This document shows, piece by piece, positions 9,148 through 16,560 of a stretch of DNA of 64,000 bases. The stretch covers positions 62,001-126,000 of the forward strand of contig JADCRZ010000006.1 of the NCBI GenBank assembly GCA_015069695.1, in the 5' to 3' direction. This DNA is from Williamsia sp. (GTDB taxonomy: Bacteria > Bacteroidota > Bacteroidia > Chitinophagales > Chitinophagaceae). The notes below the pieces were generated by a model that did no database searches, was not told the DNA's origin, and was given only the letters and a program-made list of their open reading frames with translations. Each line of letters begins with the position of its first letter. The stretch's first letter is position 1. The position numbers were made by a program, and so were the translations under genes.

Positions 9148-10509
9148 ATGAACCTGAAGCTGCGGTTTTCCCTGTTGTTCAGTTTGCTGTTTTCTATCAT
9201 ACTGGCATCTGTAATGCTGGTTGTATATACCCTGTTCGCCCGGTTCAGGATAGAAGAATTTAAAGACAGGCTGGAAGAAAAAGCCAGAACCACCATCCGG
9301 CTGCTGATCAAGGTAAAGGAAGTAGATGATCAGCTCTTAAAGATCATTGACAGGAATACGATCAACCAGCTGTACAACGAAAAGATCCTGATCTTTAATG
9401 ACAAGCTGGAACTCGTATACAGCAGCATCGACGATGCCCCGGTAACCTGGACAAAAAAAGAACTGGAAAAGATCAGGCAGGAAAAATCCATCCTGCGGAA
9501 GAACGGCGAGTATGAAGTGTACGGCATGTTCTATGACACAAGGGTAAAAGATTACTATGCGCTGGTTTCTGCAGAAGACAAGTACGGCAAAAGCAAATTA
9601 AGATACCTGCGCATCCTGCTCACCTTTGCTTTTGTTGCGGGCTCCCTCCTTGTTTGGTTTCTTTCCTATTATGTAAGCAAAAAAGCCCTGCTGCCGCTGG
9701 ATAAGTTCAGGAACAAGATCATCACCATAACAGAGAAAAACTTAAACGAAAAACTTCCTGCATCAACCGGTAACAATGAAATCGGCGTATTGTCCAACGC
9801 CTTTAACCAGATGCTCGACCGCATCAACACCTCCTACAGCCGGCAAAAAGAATTTACTTCCAACGCCTCCCACGAGCTGAGAACGCCGATCACCCGCATT
9901 GTAACGCAGTTGGAAAACCTCATGCAAAACCCGGCCACCCCTCCTGCCACAAATGAGATCTTGAGAGAAATTTCAGCCGGCTGCTACCAGCTTTCAGACA
10001 TCATCAGCTCCCTGCTGATCCTCTCAAAAATGGACAACAACCCGCAGGCAAAAGGCTTTCAGCCGGTAAGACTGGATGAGGTTATTTTTTATGCAGAAGA
10101 GCAGCTGAAAAAATTGTATCCTGATTTCAAATTCCAGTTTGAAATAGAAAGCACGGCTGACGATATCAATATTGAGCTGAACGGCGATGAAACCCTGTTG
10201 CGGATAGCTATAGGCAACCTGCTCAAGAACGGCTATCTGTATTCTTCCGACGGCATCGTACAATGCGTGATGAAACCCCGCGCCGGGATGATTGAACTGC
10301 AGATCACCAACCGGGGAGAAACACCGCAGGTTGCAGACACATCGCTCCTTTTCAACACCTTCACAAGAGGCAAAAACGTACAGCACAAAGCCGGCAGCGG
10401 CTTAGGGCTCAGCCTGGTAAAAAGGATCCTGGACTATCACCAGGCCCACGTGGAGTACAGGACACCGGAGATGGATGTGAATCAGCTTGTGGTTAGGTTC
10501 CACCTGTGA
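9148..10509 (+). CDS. Membrane sensor histidine kinase, partner of the OmpR-type regulator
   Basis: 453 residues. TM1 at about 9-30, an extracytoplasmic sensor segment of about 120 residues, TM2 at about 156-175, HAMP (about 178-228), HisKA with phosphorylatable H242 in NASHELRTP, and HATPase with N-box (GNLLKNG), then GSGLGLSLVKRIL. The gene begins one base after the regulator stop, so the two are co-transcribed. The layout resembles CzcS/CusS-like metal sensors but no metal ligand pattern is evident in the sensor segment, so the stimulus is unknown. The N-box reads NLLKNG rather than the usual N-x-x-x-N-A, a mild deviation. Confidence 0.94.
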   Translation: MNLKLRFSLLFSLLFSIILASVMLVVYTLFARFRIEEFKDRLEEKARTTIRLLIKVKEVDDQLLKIIDRNTINQLYNEKILIFNDKLELVYSSIDDAPVTWTKKELEKIRQEKSILRKNGEYEVYGMFYDTRVKDYYALVSAEDKYGKSKLRYLRILLTFAFVAGSLLVWFLSYYVSKKALLPLDKFRNKIITITEKNLNEKLPASTGNNEIGVLSNAFNQMLDRINTSYSRQKEFTSNASHELRTPITRIVTQLENLMQNPATPPATNEILREISAGCYQLSDIISSLLILSKMDNNPQAKGFQPVRLDEVIFYAEEQLKKLYPDFKFQFEIESTADDINIELNGDETLLRIAIGNLLKNGYLYSSDGIVQCVMKPRAGMIELQITNRGETPQVADTSLLFNTFTRGKNVQHKAGSGLGLSLVKRILDYHQAHVEYRTPEMDVNQLVVRFHL

Positions 10510-10551
10510 TATCAACCTGCCCCGGGTTGTTAATCCGGGGCAGGTTGATAT
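10509..10551. terminator. Bidirectional 17-bp hairpin between convergent genes
   Basis: ATATCAACCTGCCCCGG (10509-10525), a 9-base loop GTTGTTAAT, and the exact reverse complement (10535-10551). It starts in the kinase stop codon and ends 16 bases before the stop of the Kelch gene on the other strand, so it can serve both. Confidence 0.8.
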
Positions 10552-10566
10552 TGTTTACAGTTGCAC

Positions 10567-12270
10567 TTAGTGTTGTATCAAAACTTTTGCTGTTTGTACA
10601 CCTGTTGCACTCACTATCCTGATCCAGTACATACCCGGTGCTTTATTGCCCAGATCCAAGGGAACAGTCAGCGCCGGCGTTTTGCTGTCAAGCGTAAGCG
10701 TTTTTACGGCTATCACCCTGCCATTCCAATCCATAATCTCCAGGCTGAGGCCGGGACCGCTAAAATGGGACAGTGATACATTAAACGCTCCGCTGCTTGG
10801 ATTGGGATACACACTCAACTCTGACGCTTCCCGGGAAACGGCCAGCTGCTGTGGGGCGGATGCAGTTCCGGTTGTTACAGGTGCAGTTATGCAACTGCCC
10901 GATTTGCTGACAAGGGTAACAGGGGCGGTACCAGCCGATACGCAACCACCACTGCTCCTGGCAGTTACCTTGTAGCTCCCTGGCAACACATTGCTGAAAG
11001 TAGTGCTTGACTGGTAAACGGCCCCATTGATGCTATAGGTGATCCCACTGCCGATCGGAGTTTTAACGGTGATGGTACCGGTAGCCACACTGCAAGTGGG
11101 TTGTATAACACTTACAACAGGCGTTGCAGGTGTGTTTACCGCAACGACAGTTGCTGCCGAAGTTGCGCTGCATCCCGATGCACTGGTGGTTGTTACGGTG
11201 TAATTGCCTGCAGTGCTGACACTAATGGACGCGGTTGTTTGTCCTCCCGGCTTCCAGGCATAGCTATAGCCCGGATCATACTCCCAAAGGTCTTTTTTAT
11301 AGCTGTTGTCATTCCCGATGCCGATATAGCCTTTGTTGCCAATGCTGAACCCTGTAGCCTGTCCTCTTGCCGTACCTCCAAAGTCTGCTTTCCGCGTCCA
11401 GCTGTTGGTCGCGGGATTGTACTCCCAAAAATCTCTTGTATTGCTGTTATTGACGTCATATCCGGTACCGATATAGCCTTTACTGCCGATACAATAACCT
11501 ACAGCCAGCTGTCTTCCCCCGCCGCCGAAATCTGCTTTCTGTACCCAGGTATTGCTGGCAGGATTGTATTCCCAGAAGTCTTTTCTTCTGCTGCCGTCGT
11601 ATCCCGTACCTATATAGCCCTTGCTGCCAATGCTGAAGCCTGCAGCACCGTCTCTTGCTACACCGCCGAAATCTGCTTTCTCCTTCCAGGTATTGCTGGC
11701 AGGGTTATACTCCCAAAAATCCTTTTTTCTCCGTTCAGTGTTGTCATATCCGGTACCGATATACCCTTTGCTATTGATGCTGAAGCCCGTAGCACGGTAT
11801 CTTGCCGTACCGGCAAAGTCTGCTTTCCTTGTCCAGGTATTGCTGGCAGGATTGTATTCCCAAAAATCTTTTTTAAAGCTGCCATCAGTTCCGGCACCGA
11901 TGTAGCCCTTGCCATCAATGCTGAAGCCTGTGGCCCAAATTCTTGCGGCACCACCAAAGTCTGCTTTCTGCGTCCAGCTGTTGGTGGCAGGATTATACTC
12001 CCAGAAGTCTTTTCTATAGTTGTTGCCGGCTGCAATGCCGGTACCCATATAGCCCTTGCTGCCAATGCTGAAGCCCGTGGCACCGTCTCTTGCCAAACCG
12101 CTAAAGTCTGCCTTCTGCGTCCAGGCATTGCCGGTTGGAGCGCTCAGCGTTACACTGCCGCCGGAGCATAAAGAGGTAGGGCCGCTGGCCGTAATTACAG
12201 GAGCAGTACATTGTGCCAGCACTGCCTGCCACAGGGACATTAACACAAACGAAAAGAAGAAATGTTTCAT
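10567..12270 (-). CDS. Six-repeat Kelch-type propeller protein with T9SS sorting domain
   Basis: 567 residues from ATG at 12270. The frame extends 16 codons further, but MKHFFFSFVLMSLWQAVLAQ is a clear signal peptide start. A short Cys-containing region (21-50) is followed by six near-identical Kelch-like units of 46-49 residues (51-337) with core KADFGG-AR-ATGFSIGSKGYIGTG and a DFWEYNP-W strand. An Ig-like/SprB-type stretch follows (about 345-470). A C-terminal T9SS type A sorting domain (about 485-567) begins SVYPNPSSGAFNVSL and includes PGMYWIRI. The predicted product is a secreted or surface-attached six-bladed propeller. Ligand unknown. A DUF4907 gene 80 bases upstream on the same strand is likely in the same transcript. 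Confidence 0.93.
   Translation of the reverse strand: MKHFFFSFVLMSLWQAVLAQCTAPVITASGPTSLCSGGSVTLSAPTGNAWTQKADFSGLARDGATGFSIGSKGYMGTGIAAGNNYRKDFWEYNPATNSWTQKADFGGAARIWATGFSIDGKGYIGAGTDGSFKKDFWEYNPASNTWTRKADFAGTARYRATGFSINSKGYIGTGYDNTERRKKDFWEYNPASNTWKEKADFGGVARDGAAGFSIGSKGYIGTGYDGSRRKDFWEYNPASNTWVQKADFGGGGRQLAVGYCIGSKGYIGTGYDVNNSNTRDFWEYNPATNSWTRKADFGGTARGQATGFSIGNKGYIGIGNDNSYKKDLWEYDPGYSYAWKPGGQTTASISVSTAGNYTVTTTSASGCSATSAATVVAVNTPATPVVSVIQPTCSVATGTITVKTPIGSGITYSINGAVYQSSTTFSNVLPGSYKVTARSSGGCVSAGTAPVTLVSKSGSCITAPVTTGTASAPQQLAVSREASELSVYPNPSSGAFNVSLSHFSGPGLSLEIMDWNGRVIAVKTLTLDSKTPALTVPLDLGNKAPGMYWIRIVSATGVQTAKVLIQH
11260..12120 (-). repeat. Six tandem 138-147 base coding repeats (Kelch units)
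   Basis: Units of 49, 47, 49, 47, 49 and 46 codons in the Kelch gene. The DNA of the units is strongly alike, including the repeated DFWEYNPA strand and ATGFSIG strand. Length differences fall in one loop after GTG. Such similarity suggests recent duplication or gene conversion. Confidence 0.85.
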
Positions 12271-12350
12271 GTGATTCTTGTTGATTTGATGAATAGGAAA
12301 AGAGGAAAAGTCTTGCAAATGGTTTGCTGTCTTTGATCCCGTAGCATGGG

Positions 12351-12740
12351 CTATATCACTTTCAGCTTTGTCAGTTCTTCCGGGCTGATGGCAGGCAGCG
12401 ATTCACCTTCTTTCATTTTTCTGATAGCCAGTTGCGCTACCTGTGCCGCGGCCGCTTTGGTTTTGAAACCTTTGTTGCCCGGCATGGCGGGTATGGAGGG
12501 CTGGTGCAATTTTAGCCGGCCATCAACGTACACATCATACCCGAAAGTGCCGTTAGCCCCCTCTATGATTGTATATGTAAACTGTGGTTGTGCTTTTTCC
12601 AGAACAGGGGGGCTGGCAGGCGCCGCTTTTTGCGCATATGCGGTAGCGTTACACAGGCATAGCATCAGCACCGCAGCAATAAGAATGGTGAAAGAAATTG
12701 TGCTTTTACGGGCAATAGCGGGCAAACAGGCTTTTTTCAT
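12351..12740 (-). CDS. DUF4907 family exported protein
   Basis: 129 residues. The long N-terminus has a hydrophobic segment at about 16-36 ending ATAYAQ, consistent with a Sec signal peptide. The C-terminal half carries the pattern I associate with DUF4907: FGYDVYVDGRLKLHQPSIPA, then PGNKGF and an AAAAQVAQLAIRKM helix. No function is known for this family. It lies directly upstream (80-base gap, same strand) of the Kelch/T9SS gene. From memory, this pairing recurs in Bacteroidota, which suggests a joint function, but I cannot verify that here. Confidence 0.8.
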   Translation of the reverse strand: MKKACLPAIARKSTISFTILIAAVLMLCLCNATAYAQKAAPASPPVLEKAQPQFTYTIIEGANGTFGYDVYVDGRLKLHQPSIPAMPGNKGFKTKAAAAQVAQLAIRKMKEGESLPAISPEELTKLKVI

Positions 12741-13154
12741 AATTGAAAATGGATGAATGATTTGAAGTGCCCGGACGATTTGTAACGGCCTGTCCGGGAA
12801 GCGAAACTGAACTTTTAAGAAGGAGGATACAGAAATGATCTACGGGTGATCTAACCCGTGCCTGGGTTTAAATGGACCTGCCTGCCGGGGGTGTCAGCAC
12901 GGGTTGTATTGCTGATGCCCGACCGGAGCTCTTTTAGTTCCTGGAAATCATTCGGACAGTTTACACCGCTTTTTACGCTGGCGTGTGCATGTACCATTTG
13001 CCTTATGGCAAACATTGTTGATACACCCCGCAACATCAGCAGCGGAGTTCGCTTTACATTGAAGAAAAAGAATGATAAACAGGACATGTGGCTTTGTTCC
13101 TTTCTGCAAAGGTTGCTCGCCAGTCCCGGTTGCCATTGTAAAAATCCGTTTGTT
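12741..13154. other. Intergenic region of 414 bases
   Basis: It lies between the DUF4907 start and the stop of the AraC-type gene, both on the minus strand, so it should hold the DUF4907 promoter and the AraC-gene terminator. A weak hairpin (ACGGGT at 12842-12847, ACCCGT at 12854-12859) could end the AraC transcript. No exact TAnnTTTG box was found on the minus strand. No convincing gene: the long plus-strand frame 12858-13592 is antisense to the AraC gene in its second half. Confidence 0.5.
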
Positions 13155-13928
13155 TTAAGGTTGTTTGCCGGTGAAGAAGGCTTCCGGTGTTTGTCCGCTA
13201 AAGCGCCTGAAGTCCTTGATGAAATGCGCCTGGTCAAAATACCCGGCTTCGTAGGCTCTTGCGGCTGCCCCTTGGCGGGGATTTCCGGCGGTCAGGATGC
13301 TTTGAAAACGTACAATCTGCGCATACTTTTTCGGGGATGTGCCTATACAACTGCGGAAACGTTTCTCCAGCGGACTGGCACTGGTGTAGAGGCTCTTCGC
13401 TACCTGGGCGATTGGAATTACGCCTGCCGACCGTTCTATCAGCCGGACAGCCTCCAACACCAAAGCGTCCTGCGGCCTGCTCATCTTGCAAGACATCAGG
13501 AAGGACTCTATCACCTTGATGCGGGCCGCGTCCGAATGTGCCTCACCCAGCTGTTCTTCAACGAACCTGATAGCAGCGGGAGGTGTAAATAAGTCAAGTG
13601 ACAGGCTCTGCCCAAACAGTTCGTTTACTGGTTGCCGGAAGAAAGCTGCCGCACCACCGGGCTTAAACCTGACCAGTACGGTTCCTGTCGGCAACAGGTT
13701 TTGGAAATGGCGGCATTCCATGTGAAGCCCGGTGATGCCTATGGTGGAAAGAGGCTGTTGGGCACCGGTACCAGATACGGCGGCAAGCCTTCCTTTGTAC
13801 TGGAACCCCATTACCAGCGAGGTGTCAGGCAGAACAGCGTAAGGCAGTGTTGCCTCACTTTCAGCAATAACGAAAGAGGCTATATACGGGGTTAGCGCAG
13901 CACAGGGGTGAAACAATTCAAATCTCAT
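13155..13928 (-). CDS. AraC-family transcriptional regulator with DUF6597-like N-terminus
   Basis: 257 residues. The N-terminal part (about 1-120) begins MRFELFHPCAALTPYIASF and contains GFQYKGRL and LVRFKPGGAAAFF, typical of the DUF6597-type sensory half found in many Bacteroidota AraC regulators. The C-terminal HTH_18 domain (about 160-255) has the two-helix array ending GYFDQAHFIKDFRRFSGQTPEAFF. It is transcribed divergently from the metal-efflux operon with 293 bases between the start codons. No target can be assigned. Its ligand is unknown. Confidence 0.9.
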   Translation of the reverse strand: MRFELFHPCAALTPYIASFVIAESEATLPYAVLPDTSLVMGFQYKGRLAAVSGTGAQQPLSTIGITGLHMECRHFQNLLPTGTVLVRFKPGGAAAFFRQPVNELFGQSLSLDLFTPPAAIRFVEEQLGEAHSDAARIKVIESFLMSCKMSRPQDALVLEAVRLIERSAGVIPIAQVAKSLYTSASPLEKRFRSCIGTSPKKYAQIVRFQSILTAGNPRQGAAARAYEAGYFDQAHFIKDFRRFSGQTPEAFFTGKQP

Positions 13929-14027
13929 GAATAGCAGCCTGACTTATCATGGGCTAAAATACGCTATATCATTGGAAACCTTCAAGTATACATGGTTATG
14001 GCAAAACAATTCCGGCCAACCCAGCAG

Positions 14028-14035
14028 CAAAAATA
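14028..14035 (-). promoter_or_regulatory. Candidate -7 box for the AraC-type gene
   Basis: TATTTTTG on the minus strand matches TAnnTTTG exactly, about 100 bases before the AraC-gene ATG. The surrounding A-rich run raises the chance of a fortuitous match. Confidence 0.25.
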
Positions 14036-14135
14036 AATAAAGCGCCACCGGTTTGTAGTTCAACATCCGGTCGCTATGCAGCCAGGGAATTGATCGTAGA
14101 TCAGGCCTGTCACACCGAAGAACAGCCCCCCAATT

Positions 14136-14175
14136 CTTAAGCCCATCTTAAGCCCCGTTTTAAGCCTTTCTTAAG
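14136..14175 (+). promoter_or_regulatory. Four helically phased CTTAAG boxes, likely OmpR-family operator
   Basis: CTTAAG at 14136, CTTAAG at 14147, TTTAAG at 14159 and CTTAAG at 14170, so steps of 11, 12 and 11 bases, about one helical turn each. Tandem direct repeats at this spacing are the usual binding pattern of OmpR/PhoB-type regulators, which bind head-to-tail. The array ends 46 bases before the czcC-like start codon and 10 bases before a near-consensus -7 box, which suits an activator site overlapping the -33 region. Confidence 0.65.
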
Positions 14176-14185
14176 GTGCTCTGCC

Positions 14186-14193
14186 AATCTTTG
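14186..14193 (+). promoter_or_regulatory. Candidate -7 box of the metal-efflux operon
   Basis: AATCTTTG matches TAnnTTTG with one mismatch. It sits 28 bases before the start codon and directly after the phased CTTAAG array, a fitting place for an activated promoter. Confidence 0.4.
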
Positions 14194-14221
14194 TGGCTGA
14201 AAACAAACCCCGGCATTCCTG

Positions 14222-15466
14222 ATGAAGTTGTTACGAGGCCTTCTTTTTTGTCTCCTGCTTACAAAGACAGCTGCCAGCCAGTCGCTGAGCCTGCAGGCAT
14301 TTGAAACCCAGTTCCTGAAAAACAATTTCACGCTGATCGCAGAGCAGTTCAACATAGACGCATCAAAAGCTGCCATCACGCAGGCAAGGCTGTGGGAGAA
14401 TCCTTTCTTTTCCGCTGAGTTCAATGCCTTCCATCCGCAACCCGCCCGCTTTTTTGATGCAGGACGCGGGGGAGAAAAAGCCCTGGCCATTCAGCAGCTT
14501 ATCTATTTGGGCGGCAAGAAGAAAAAAGAAGTGGAACTGGCGCGCACCAATGCAGCCGCCGCTGAACTGGCGTTCTGGGATGTGCTGAGAAACCTGCGCT
14601 TCCAGTTAAGAAGCGGATTTTTTGACGTGTATTATACCACCCTCTCAGCTGCTGCACTCGGAAAGCAACTGAACAACCTGGATACGCTGGTGCAGGCCTA
14701 CAACCTGCAGGCGCAAAAAGGAAACATCTCCCTGAAAGATGTGGTGAGGCTGCAGGCCCTGTACCTGGATCTCAGGAATGAACACACATCGCTGCTGAAC
14801 AGCATCGCAGAAGAACAAAACAAACTGAATGTACTTGTTGGCATGCTGTCTCCCTTTTTACCCGCACCGGATGAGAAAGAACTGACGGCCTATGACAAAC
14901 CGTTACCCCTCTCTGTGGAAGGGCTGCTCACCACAGCCCTCTCCAACAGGCCTGATTATTTGTTGGCAGAAAAAACAGGGGAAGCTGCCCGCCGCAACCT
15001 GCAGTGGCAAAGATCACTGGCCGTGCCCGACCTGAGCCTGGGCGCTTCTTATGACCAGCGGGGCGGCGCCTTTAACAACCAGGTTAACCTGACGGTCGGC
15101 ATTCCCGTGCGCCTGTGGAACAGGAACCAGGGCAATATCCGGATCGCTGCTATCCGCATCAACCAGACAGCAACAGAAAAGGAATTGCTGTCGCTGCAGG
15201 TAAAAAGCGATGTTACAACGGCCTACCGGAAATACGGGATCGCCAGCAGCAATTATGCAGCCCTGCGTGCTGACACGTACAAGAACTTTGAGATCGTATA
15301 CCAGGGCGTTTACCAGAACTTCCAAAAGCGGAACATCTCCATCATCGAGTTTACTGACTTCATGGAAAGCTATTACAAAAGCATTATCCGCTTCAACGAA
15401 ACAAAAAACTTACTCATTCAATCCAGCGAACAGATCAATTATGCTACCGGTACTACTATCTTTTAA
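14222..15466 (+). CDS. czcC: Outer membrane efflux protein, CzcC/TolC family
   Basis: 414 residues, a normal length for CzcC/CusC-type factors. Signal peptide MKLLRGLLFCLLLTKTAASQ. Two OEP repeats (about 25-210 and 230-410) rich in long amphipathic helices, with the family pattern ALAIQQLIYLGGKKKKEVELAR and a mid-protein NRPDYLLAEK. No lipobox is visible, unlike many OprM-type factors. It forms the outer membrane exit duct of the tripartite pump encoded by the next two genes. Its last 26 bases overlap the start of the adaptor gene, a sign of translational coupling. Confidence 0.92.
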   Translation: MKLLRGLLFCLLLTKTAASQSLSLQAFETQFLKNNFTLIAEQFNIDASKAAITQARLWENPFFSAEFNAFHPQPARFFDAGRGGEKALAIQQLIYLGGKKKKEVELARTNAAAAELAFWDVLRNLRFQLRSGFFDVYYTTLSAAALGKQLNNLDTLVQAYNLQAQKGNISLKDVVRLQALYLDLRNEHTSLLNSIAEEQNKLNVLVGMLSPFLPAPDEKELTAYDKPLPLSVEGLLTTALSNRPDYLLAEKTGEAARRNLQWQRSLAVPDLSLGASYDQRGGAFNNQVNLTVGIPVRLWNRNQGNIRIAAIRINQTATEKELLSLQVKSDVTTAYRKYGIASSNYAALRADTYKNFEIVYQGVYQNFQKRNISIIEFTDFMESYYKSIIRFNETKNLLIQSSEQINYATGTTIF

Positions 15467-16556
15467 CCTGAGAACAGGCATCGCCCTGGTGCTGCTTTTT
15501 TCCATGACCGTCTTTGCCGCCTGCACCGGCAGCCCCGTTAAGCAGGAAGAAGAAAGCCAGACATTCGTGCTGAGCGACACCATGCTGAAGACAACGACAA
15601 CGGCCCTGGTTGCAGACACCAGCCTGAAAAACGAGCTGAAATTCTATGGCAAGATCACCGCCGACAACAACAAGCTGGTAGAAGTGTTTCCGGTTGTAGG
15701 CGGCAACGTGGTGAAAGTATATGTGGAGCTGGGCGATTACATCACCAAGGGACAAGTACTGGCAACCATCCGCAGCACAGAAGTGGCCGGTTTTGAAAAA
15801 GAACTGCAGGATGCCGGCACCGAAGTGGTTGTTGCCCGGAACAACCTGAAGGTTGCAGAGGAACTGTACGCAGGAAAGCTCAATGCCGACAGGGATGTGC
15901 TGGAAGCCCGGAGCCAATTGGAGAAAGCCCAGTCGCAGCTGAACAGGATGGAGCAAACCTACAAGATCTACCATATCAAACCCGGCTCTATCTACGAGGT
16001 TACCGCACCCATCAGCGGCTTTATCATTGAAAAAAATATCAACCAGGACATGCAGCTGCGCAGCGACCGGAGCGACAACATCTTCGACATTGCACAGATA
16101 GACGATGTGTGGGCCATCGCCAATGTAAATGAAAGCGAAATACAGCAGGTAAGATTAGGCGTGGATGCTTACGTGACCACCATCGGCTATAAAGACAAAG
16201 AGTTCCGGGGCAGGGTAGACAAGATCTTTAACATCATCGATCCCGAAACAAAAGCCATGAAGGTAAGGGTGCGGCTCGACAACAAAGGCTTCCTGCTCAA
16301 GCCTGACATGCGCGCTTCCATCCGGCTCCGCTATGATGAAGGCAGCAGCATGCTGGCCATCCCTGCAGCTGCTGTCATATTCGACAAAAGCAAAGCCTAT
16401 GTAATGATCTTTAAAGACCGCTATACCATAGAAACGCGCCAGGTAAACGTATTCCGGCAAGTTGGAGAGCTTGCCTACATATCATCCGGACTTAAAGAGG
16501 GTGAAAAAGTGATTACCCGCAACCAGCTGCTGATCTACGACGCATTGAACGACTAA
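15441..16556 (+). CDS. czcB: RND efflux periplasmic adaptor (CzcB family lipoprotein)
   Basis: 371 residues from ATG at 15441. The frame is open to 15210, but that region lies inside czcC and the codon at 15441 opens a lipoprotein signal peptide with lipobox FAAC, followed by TGSP. Domains in order: barrel-sandwich (lipoyl-like) halves around 75-115 and 185-215 (PVVGGNVVKVYVELGDYI; APISGFIIEKNINQ), a short coiled-coil hairpin between them, a beta-barrel (about 225-300) and a membrane-proximal domain. It bridges the CzcA pump and the CzcC duct. No His-rich metal-binding extension is present. Confidence 0.93.
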   Translation: MLPVLLSFNLRTGIALVLLFSMTVFAACTGSPVKQEEESQTFVLSDTMLKTTTTALVADTSLKNELKFYGKITADNNKLVEVFPVVGGNVVKVYVELGDYITKGQVLATIRSTEVAGFEKELQDAGTEVVVARNNLKVAEELYAGKLNADRDVLEARSQLEKAQSQLNRMEQTYKIYHIKPGSIYEVTAPISGFIIEKNINQDMQLRSDRSDNIFDIAQIDDVWAIANVNESEIQQVRLGVDAYVTTIGYKDKEFRGRVDKIFNIIDPETKAMKVRVRLDNKGFLLKPDMRASIRLRYDEGSSMLAIPAAAVIFDKSKAYVMIFKDRYTIETRQVNVFRQVGELAYISSGLKEGEKVITRNQLLIYDALND

Positions 16557-16560
16557 TACC

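Noticed and set aside
11101-12171. Long plus-strand frame with internal repeats
   Set aside because: Antisense shadow of the Kelch repeats; its repeats follow from those of the real gene.
12858-13592. Plus-strand frame of 244 codons
   Set aside because: Its second half is antisense to the AraC-type gene and its composition is that of a shadow frame.
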